Below the pieces are notes generated by a model. The model made no database searches. It was not told where the DNA came from and saw only the letters and a program-made list of their open reading frames with translations. Below, one piece after another: positions 57,441 through 64,000 of a DNA stretch of 64,000 nucleotides. Every line of letters begins with the position of its first letter. Within the stretch, counting starts at the first letter, position 1. This stretch comes from Helicobacter pylori. GTDB taxonomy: Bacteria > Campylobacterota > Campylobacteria > Campylobacterales > Helicobacteraceae. The position numbers and the translations under genes are program-made. The stretch covers positions 124,001 through 188,000 of the forward strand of contig NZ_CP051500.1 in NCBI RefSeq assembly GCF_016755635.1, given 5' to 3'.

Positions 57441-58690
57441 TGGCTTATTTTTTAGAACAAAGCGATAGTGAAACTTTTGAATTGATCTTTGAAGAATACA
57501 AGCGGCAAAATGAGCATTTAGAAATGATAGCGAGCGAGAATTACACTTTTCCTAGTGTTATGGAAGCTATGGGAAGCATTTTAACGAATAAATACGCTGA
57601 GGGCTATCCTAACAAGCGCTATTATGGAGGCTGTGAAGTGGTGGATAAAATAGAAAGCCTAGCCATAGAAAGGGCTAAAAAGCTTTTTAATTGCCAGTTC
57701 GCTAACGTGCAAGCGCATTCAGGCTCACAAGCTAATAACGCTGTCTATCACGCTCTTTTAAAGCCTTATGACAAGATTTTAGGCATGGATTTAAGCTGTG
57801 GAGGGCATTTAACGCATGGTGCTAAAGTGAGCTTGACCGGCAAGCATTATCAGAGCTTTTCTTATGGCGTGAATTTGGATGGCTATATTGATTATGAAGA
57901 GGCGCTAAAAATCGCTCAAAGCGTTAAGCCAGAAATCATCGTGTGCGGGTTTTCAGCCTATCCAAGGGAAATTGATTTTAAGAAATTTAGAGAAATCGCT
58001 GATGAAGTAGGGGCGTTACTATTAGGCGATATAGCCCATGTGGCAGGGCTTGTGGTAACTAATGAGCATGCCCATCCTTTCCCGCATTGCCATGTGGTTT
58101 CAAGCACCACTCATAAGACCTTAAGAGGGCCTAGAGGGGGGCTTATTTTAACTAATGATGAAGAGATAGCGGCTAAGATTGATAAAGCGATTTTTCCAGG
58201 GACTCAAGGCGGGCCTTTGATGCATGCGATTGCTGCTAAAGCGGTGGGTTTTAAAGAGAATTTAAAACCAGAGTTTAAAGCTTACGCGAAATTAGTGAAA
58301 TCTAACATGCAAGTTCTCGCTAAAACATTAAAAGAAAAAAACCACAAATTAGTGAGCGGTGGCACTTCTAACCATTTGCTTTTAATGGATTTCTTGGATA
58401 AGCCTTATAGCGGGAAAGACGCTGATATTGCCTTAGGGAATGCTGGGATCACCGTGAATAAAAACACCATTCCTGGCGAAACGCGCAGCCCTTTTGTAAC
58501 GAGCGGGATAAGGATTGGCTCAGCGGCATTGAGCGCAAGGGGCATGGGAGCTAAAGAATTTGAAATCATAGGGAATAAAATATCAGATATTTTGAATGAT
58601 ATTAATAATGTTAGTTTGCAATTGCATGTGAAAGAAGAATTGAAGGCGATGGCTAATCAATTCCCTGTGTACCAGCAACCTATTTTTTAA
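57440..58690 (+). CDS. glyA: Serine hydroxymethyltransferase
   Basis: Interconverts serine and glycine with transfer of a one-carbon unit to tetrahydrofolate, PLP-dependent. The 416 residues have [25 protein letters not shown], the PLP Lys in [16 protein letters not shown] and [10 protein letters not shown]. Its start overlaps the lysS stop by one base. The enzyme competes with SdaA in this window for serine. Confidence 0.97.
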   Translation: MAYFLEQSDSETFELIFEEYKRQNEHLEMIASENYTFPSVMEAMGSILTNKYAEGYPNKRYYGGCEVVDKIESLAIERAKKLFNCQFANVQAHSGSQANNAVYHALLKPYDKILGMDLSCGGHLTHGAKVSLTGKHYQSFSYGVNLDGYIDYEEALKIAQSVKPEIIVCGFSAYPREIDFKKFREIADEVGALLLGDIAHVAGLVVTNEHAHPFPHCHVVSSTTHKTLRGPRGGLILTNDEEIAAKIDKAIFPGTQGGPLMHAIAAKAVGFKENLKPEFKAYAKLVKSNMQVLAKTLKEKNHKLVSGGTSNHLLLMDFLDKPYSGKDADIALGNAGITVNKNTIPGETRSPFVTSGIRIGSAALSARGMGAKEFEIIGNKISDILNDINNVSLQLHVKEELKAMANQFPVYQQPIF

Positions 58691-58700
58691 GGGAGTCAAG

Positions 58701-59243
58701 ATGACAGAAATGGAATTAAAGCTCATTAAGATAGACACAAGCCATTATTTTGAAAAAAAACCAGGCTTGGGGGAGAGGGTGGATTATGCGGGGCGTTGCT
58801 ATTATAATAAATTCCAAAGAGTGAATGCCATGCTCACAAGCTCGCTCATTCAAAAGCATTTGAAAAGGGAGATAGAAATCGCGCACAACCTCATCTTGCG
58901 TAACGATAAGGTGGAAAACATTGTGTTTGATTATAATGGGAGGAACCCGGAGCGTTTTTACCATAAGGCGCAGTTATTGCTTCGTGAGGAAGGTTTTATG
59001 AATTTTACCGCTTATAACACCAAAACGCCAGGGCATTTGCATTTGTATGTGCATAAGGGGCATACGGAGTTAGGCGAGGGTGAAAGGTTGGTTAAAACTT
59101 TGTCCATGAAATTAGCGCAAGGGTTGCCTAAAGAATGGAAGGTCTTCCCTAGCAATGAATGGCCTAAGGAATTTAATATTTTAGCTTTACCTTATGAAGT
59201 GTTTGCAAAAGAGCGAGGGAGCTCTTGGGCGAAGCATTTATAA
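58701..59243 (+). CDS. DUF1882-type conserved protein
   Basis: A 180-residue soluble protein without a signal peptide or catalytic motif recognised. Features include an N-terminal [11 protein letters not shown], a central [20 protein letters not shown] and a C-terminal [20 protein letters not shown] with several His. The family name is from recall (epsilon-proteobacterial DUF1882). GGGAG precedes the ATG, and it follows glyA by 10 nt in the same transcript. It corresponds to HP0184. Confidence 0.7.
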   Translation: MTEMELKLIKIDTSHYFEKKPGLGERVDYAGRCYYNKFQRVNAMLTSSLIQKHLKREIEIAHNLILRNDKVENIVFDYNGRNPERFYHKAQLLLREEGFMNFTAYNTKTPGHLHLYVHKGHTELGEGERLVKTLSMKLAQGLPKEWKVFPSNEWPKEFNILALPYEVFAKERGSSWAKHL

Positions 59244-59264
59244 CCATTTTTGAAAGGATTTTTG

Positions 59265-60077
59265 ATGTCAGAAAAAGAAAGACTGAATGAAGTGATTTTA
59301 GAAGAAGAAAATAATGGGGGCGGCACTAAAAAGGTGTTTTTGATCGTGGCTATAGCCATTATCATTTTAGCGGTGCTTTTAATGGTGTTTTGGAAAAGCA
59401 CGAGAGTCGCTCCTAAAGAGACTTTTTTACAAACCGATAGCGGGATGCAAAAAATAGGCAACACTAAAGATGAGAAAAAAGATGATGAGTTTGAAAGCTT
59501 GAATATGGATCCTTCCAAACAAGAAGACAAGCTAGACAAAGTAGCGGATAATGTTAAAAAACAAGAAAATGATGCGTTTAACATGCCCACTCAAACCAAT
59601 CAAACTCAAACGGAGATGAAAACAACAGAAGAAACGCAAGAAGCTAAAAAAGAATTAAAAGCTGTTGAGTCTATTCCCATGAGCGTTCAAAAAGAATCTC
59701 AGGCTATGGCTAAAAAAGAAACCCCCCATAAAAAGCCCAAAGTAACCCCTAAAGATAAGGAAGCTCACAAAGACAAAGCTAAGCATGCGGCTAAAAAAGA
59801 GTCTAAAACTAAAAAAGAAGCCCATAAAGAAGTTCCTAAAAAAGCCGACTCTAAAACCAATCTTACTAAAGGGCATTATTTGCAAGTGGGGGTTTTTGCA
59901 CACACACCTAATAAAGCCTTTTTGCAAGCGTTTAACCAATTCCCCCATAAGATTGAAGATAGGGGGGCTACTAAACGCTACCTCATAGGCCCTTATAAGA
60001 GCAAGCAAGAAGCCTTAATGCATACCGATGAAGTCAGTAAAAAAATGACTAAACCGGTTGTCATAGAGATTCGTTAA
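59265..60077 (+). CDS. SPOR-domain membrane protein
   Basis: A 270-residue bitopic protein. A cytoplasmic N-terminus of about 22 residues is followed by one membrane helix (about 23-43, KVFLIVAIAIIILAVLLMVF), a long Lys/Glu/Thr-rich linker (45-195) and a C-terminal SPOR domain (about 198-270, GHYLQVGVFAHTPNKAFL and RYLIGPYKSKQEAL). SPOR domains bind denuded peptidoglycan at division sites. The frame opens five codons earlier, but the ATG at 59265 has AAGGA upstream. It corresponds to HP0185 and ends the cvpA-lysS-glyA run. Confidence 0.85.
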   Translation: MSEKERLNEVILEEENNGGGTKKVFLIVAIAIIILAVLLMVFWKSTRVAPKETFLQTDSGMQKIGNTKDEKKDDEFESLNMDPSKQEDKLDKVADNVKKQENDAFNMPTQTNQTQTEMKTTEETQEAKKELKAVESIPMSVQKESQAMAKKETPHKKPKVTPKDKEAHKDKAKHAAKKESKTKKEAHKEVPKKADSKTNLTKGHYLQVGVFAHTPNKAFLQAFNQFPHKIEDRGATKRYLIGPYKSKQEALMHTDEVSKKMTKPVVIEIR

Positions 60078-60099
60078 AGATTTTACAAACTTAAAAGAG

Positions 60100-60240
60100 T
60101 TTAGCGTTAGTCAAGCGATAATTTCTTGTGATGTGCTCTTAGGGGTTAGAGGGATTTATGGGGGAGAGTTTGCAAAATACCCCTATTTTCTTAAGAGTTT
60201 TGTATAAAACTAAAATAAAGTAATCCTATTTAAAAAATAA
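60100..60240. repeat. Dispersed intergenic element, copy 6
   Basis: It has GTCAAGCGATAATTTCTTGT, then CTCTTAGGGG (60136-60145), GGGGGAG-AGTTTGCAAAAT-ACCCC, and TTCTTAAGAG (60188-60197), which closes the outer stem with CTCTTA. The tail GTTTTGTATAAAACTAAAAT matches copies 2 and 3, and AAAGTAATCCTATTT matches copy 5. It lies between two plus-strand genes. Confidence 0.65.
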
Positions 60241-60248
60241 AGAGCGTT

Positions 60249-60450
60249 ATGAATTTAATGGATAGCAAAGAATATGACGGCTTTTTAATAGCGAGCAAAA
60301 TATAAGACAGCTAAAACAAAGTAATAGCATTTAGTAAAGTAGGGGTAAGAGGTAAAAAATGGAAAAACATGCGTTTTAGATAAAACATTCATACCCACTA
60401 CTAGCAGTCAAGGAGAAGTAACAAACCCAGACCGCATGAAAGAATTGTAA
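60249..60450 (+). pseudogene. Possible gene relics in the HP0185-HP0189 gap
   Basis: Two short coding-like pieces sit after repeat copy 6. The first is an 18-codon frame from ATG 60249 (MNLMDSKEYDGFLIASKI). The second is a start-less 33-codon frame from about 60349 to TAA 60450, reading EVKNGKTCVLDKTFIPTT then SSQGEVTNPDRMKEL. Their amino-acid content looks like ordinary protein, and the frames are interrupted by stops. They may be remains of one gene. No family was recognised. The rest of the gap to 60546 shows nothing. Confidence 0.35.
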
Positions 60451-60546
60451 TATAAAAAAGATTAAAACAGCTTTTAAGACTATCAATCCATATGATTTTA
60501 CCAAAAAGAAAGCATCAGTCATTTTAATAGGTTTTTTAAAATTAGC

Positions 60547-60552
60547 TATAAT
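60547..60552 (+). promoter_or_regulatory. -10 box for the YqhA-like gene
   Basis: TATAAT in the sequence ttagcTATAATcaagg, 35 nt before the ATG at 60588. Confidence 0.55.
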
Positions 60553-60587
60553 CAAGGCTTCAAAAAGCCATAATTAAAAGAGTTGAG

Positions 60588-61121
60588 ATGTTAGAAAAGT
60601 TGATTGAAAGAGTGTTGTTTGCCACTCGTTGGTTGCTAGCCCCTTTGTGCATTGCCATGTCGTTAGTGTTGGTGGTTTTAGGCTATGCGTTCATGAAAGA
60701 ATTGTGGCACATGCTCAGCCATTTAAACACGATCAGCGAAACGGATTTGGTTTTATCAGCCTTAGGCTTGGTGGATTTGTTGTTTATGGCAGGGCTTGTT
60801 TTAATGGTATTGCTCGCCAGTTATGAAAGCTTTGTTTCCAAATTAGACAAGGTGGATGCTAGTGAAATCACCTGGCTAAAACACACGGATTTTAACGCTT
60901 TAAAGTTAAAGGTTTCGCTCTCCATTGTAGCCATTTCGGCGATTTTTTTGCTCAAACGCTACATGAGTTTAGAAGACGTTTTATCCAGTATTCCTAAAGA
61001 CACGCCTCTATCGCATAACCCCATTTTTTGGCAAGTGGTGATCCATTTGGTGTTTGTGTGTTCAGCGCTTTTAGCCGCCGTTACCAATAATATCGCTTTT
61101 TCGCAAAATAAAGCGCATTAA
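60588..61121 (+). CDS. YqhA/UPF0114-family membrane protein
   Basis: A 177-residue inner-membrane protein with about four helices (about 15-37, 55-77, 103-122, 145-168). The start LIERVLFATRWLLAPLCIAMSLVL and the loop KLDKVDASEITWLKHTDFNALKLKVSLSIVAISAIFLLK (positions 60840-60956) are typical of UPF0114. Function of the family is unknown. The gene has its own promoter. It ends 5 nt before the convergent PLD-like gene. It corresponds to HP0189. Confidence 0.85.
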   Translation: MLEKLIERVLFATRWLLAPLCIAMSLVLVVLGYAFMKELWHMLSHLNTISETDLVLSALGLVDLLFMAGLVLMVLLASYESFVSKLDKVDASEITWLKHTDFNALKLKVSLSIVAISAIFLLKRYMSLEDVLSSIPKDTPLSHNPIFWQVVIHLVFVCSALLAAVTNNIAFSQNKAH

Positions 61122-61126
61122 AAGTT

Positions 61127-62635
61127 TTAAAGCTCTCTTTCAGGAAGGACTTTAGACCATTCTTTAATCAAGCGTAAAAAGAAGGAAGTATCAGGCGAAG
61201 TTTTTTCATGGATTAAAATGCCTTCTTCCACCGCTTCCCAAATCACTCTATGCCGATACACCACCAGATGCCATGATTGTTGGGCATGATCTTTAAGCGA
61301 CAAACGCACCCTTTTAGCAAAAGACGGGTTGTCAAACAAAACTGCGCTTTCAGTGTTGATGTATGCAGAGCGCGGATCAATATTGAAACTCCCTAGAAGC
61401 GTTAAATTGTCATCAAAAACAATCGTCTTGCCGTGTAAGGAATGTTTGGTGCTAAAGTGCCCTTTAATCTGGCGGTTGAAAAAATCGTTTCGTATTTCAT
61501 AGACATTCGCGCCCATTCGCACTAATTGGTTGCGATACCTTTCCCATGCCCCATAGACCACTATCGCATCAGTAGATGAAAGGGAATTGGTAAGGATATT
61601 CAATTCAATCCCCTTAGAAATTTGATTTTTAAAGATTTTCATCATCTTTTTGCCTGGAATAAAATACGATGAAGCGATAAAAACGGAGTCCTTAGCGTTT
61701 TTAAGGGCTTTCTCAAAAGCGATTTTGATAGGCGAATACAAGGGCGTGTCAATTTTTTTGGGTGAATCGGCTAAAAAAATGGCATTCCCATAATAAATTG
61801 GGTATTGGTATTTTTGGAATCGTTCTATAAAATCATTGACTTTTTTTTCAAACTGGTTTTTGTCTTCAGCGCTGATAGGGATTTTTTCATGGAGTTTAGC
61901 GATTTCTTTAGCGTTGTTTTTGAGTCTTTTATGGGTTCTTAGTAATGAAACAGGAATGGAGCGGTGGAATCTCCAATAGCGTTCAAAGCTTTCTTTGGCT
62001 TTTGAAGCAACCCCCCCAAAAAACAAAGCGTCTAAATCTAAAAAATTCGTGTCTAAATCGTTATCAAAATAATTATCCCCAATATTGCGCCCTCCTATAA
62101 TGACAGCGAAATTATCCACGATGAAAAGCTTGTTGTGCATGCGTTTTTTAATGCGCTCATAATCCGCAAGCATTTCAAAATAGCGCAAGCCTTTATTGCG
62201 GATGTAGTAGGGGTTAAAAATTTTCACTTCAATGTTTTTATGGAAATTTAAAAGCATAATATCTGAAAAATCCGAATACACTCCGTTATCGTCTAAAAGG
62301 ATGCGCACTTTTACCCCACGATTGGCCGCGTTTAAAAGTTCTTTAGCGATCACTTGAGAGGAAAGATCGTTCTTATAGATATAAGTTTGCATGTCAATGC
62401 TTTTTTGGCTCATTCTGATAAGACCCACTCTGTGCAATAAAGCGTCAAAGCCGTCTTCTAAAAGAATGGCCGCGCTATGGTTAGGGTTTTCTTTCAAATT
62501 TTTAGCATACAAGCTCCCAATGGTGGTAGTGTAGGGATCATAAGAGATAGGGGGGCTTGAAATGGGAGTCTTATAGACTAACCCAAAGCACCCATTAAAA
62601 AAAAAGACGCTTAAAAAAACTAAAAAGATTTTCAA
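61127..62635 (-). CDS. Phospholipase D/cardiolipin synthase-like lipoprotein
   Basis: A 502-residue member of the phospholipase D superfamily with two HKD motifs: HNKLFIVDNFAVIIGGRN (about residue 160) and HGKTIVFDDNLTLLGSFNIDPRS (about residue 405). The N-terminus MKIFLVFLSVFFFNGC carries a lipobox (FNGC), so the mature protein should be lipid-anchored facing the periplasm. That location differs from the inner-membrane cardiolipin synthases with two N-terminal helices. It may remodel phospholipids or act as a nuclease-like enzyme; substrate is not readable. It corresponds to HP0190 and follows frdB by 16 nt. Confidence 0.88.
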   Translation of the reverse strand: MKIFLVFLSVFFFNGCFGLVYKTPISSPPISYDPYTTTIGSLYAKNLKENPNHSAAILLEDGFDALLHRVGLIRMSQKSIDMQTYIYKNDLSSQVIAKELLNAANRGVKVRILLDDNGVYSDFSDIMLLNFHKNIEVKIFNPYYIRNKGLRYFEMLADYERIKKRMHNKLFIVDNFAVIIGGRNIGDNYFDNDLDTNFLDLDALFFGGVASKAKESFERYWRFHRSIPVSLLRTHKRLKNNAKEIAKLHEKIPISAEDKNQFEKKVNDFIERFQKYQYPIYYGNAIFLADSPKKIDTPLYSPIKIAFEKALKNAKDSVFIASSYFIPGKKMMKIFKNQISKGIELNILTNSLSSTDAIVVYGAWERYRNQLVRMGANVYEIRNDFFNRQIKGHFSTKHSLHGKTIVFDDNLTLLGSFNIDPRSAYINTESAVLFDNPSFAKRVRLSLKDHAQQSWHLVVYRHRVIWEAVEEGILIHEKTSPDTSFFLRLIKEWSKVLPEREL

Positions 62636-62651
62636 AAACGACCCAAAGAAA

Positions 62652-64000
<1,349 letters not shown>

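Overview
The window is a stretch of Helicobacter pylori chromosome. Base composition, gene order and many gene-specific signatures (the HorB-type outer membrane protein, HcpD, the ArsRS acid-response pair, the ccoNOQP oxidase cluster, PseI and the remote CheZ) match the reference-strain segment HP0121 to HP0192. Those locus equivalents are from memory, not from a search. Almost all of the DNA is core chromosome with tightly packed, often overlapping genes. No rRNA, tRNA, insertion sequence or CRISPR array was recognised.

Layout. 1-2084 is the 5' part of ppsA (minus). 2275-5512 is a translation block (tiny lipoprotein, thrS, infC, rpmI, rplT). 5712-8617 holds an outer membrane protein and two exported proteins of unknown role. 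9274-11882 is serine uptake and deamination (sdaC-sdaA). 12063-14542 has the class II DAHP synthase, a 44-residue lipoprotein and the peroxiredoxin Bcp. 14552-20956 is lactate use: the lutABC-like operon on the minus strand, divergent from two tandem lactate permeases. 20980-23415 has mutY and a dicarboxylate carrier. 23585-28376 is the cbb3 oxidase operon with small membrane and assembly-type genes behind it. 28459-34872 carries a membrane protein, mqnD, recA, eno, a DivIC/FtsB-like protein, an AMIN-type protein, aroK and a Cache-domain membrane protein. 34869-37045 holds a family 8 glycosyltransferase and hcpD. 37561-41313 holds yebC, hemB and arsS-arsR. 41549-48232 is a long minus-strand run (CiaD-like, TPR, U32 peptidase, cheZ, prfB, moeA, fliR, EI24-like). 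48708-51134 is ppiC-fba-efp. 52058-54999 is pseI, a LolD-like ATPase and lnt. 55224-60077 is cvpA-lysS-glyA plus a DUF1882 and a SPOR protein. 60588-64000 holds a YqhA-like protein, a phospholipase D-like lipoprotein, frdB and part of frdA.

Physiology. The genes fit a microaerophile living on amino acids and organic acids. Serine and lactate are imported and oxidised, menaquinone is made by the futalosine route (mqnD), and electrons go to a cbb3 oxidase or to fumarate reductase. PEP synthase, enolase and fructose-bisphosphate aldolase support gluconeogenesis. ArsRS senses acid; cheZ, fliR and pseI serve motility.

Less ordinary content. Six intergenic copies of a structured dispersed element with nested G-run/C-run hairpins lie at about 8990, 13443, 13849, 37200, 51294 and 60100, and every convergent gene gap longer than 30 nt has one. 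A 14-base G tract sits at the end of arsS and can give three C-termini. mutY appears to start at CTG directly after the previous stop. A frameshifted membrane-protein gene lies upstream of ppiC. Truncated gene relics sit beside the repeat copies at 51.3-52.1 kb and 60.1-60.5 kb. An overlooked 35-codon gene is wedged into the cco cluster. No large novel system was found; the repeat family and the relics next to it are the best candidates for something undescribed.
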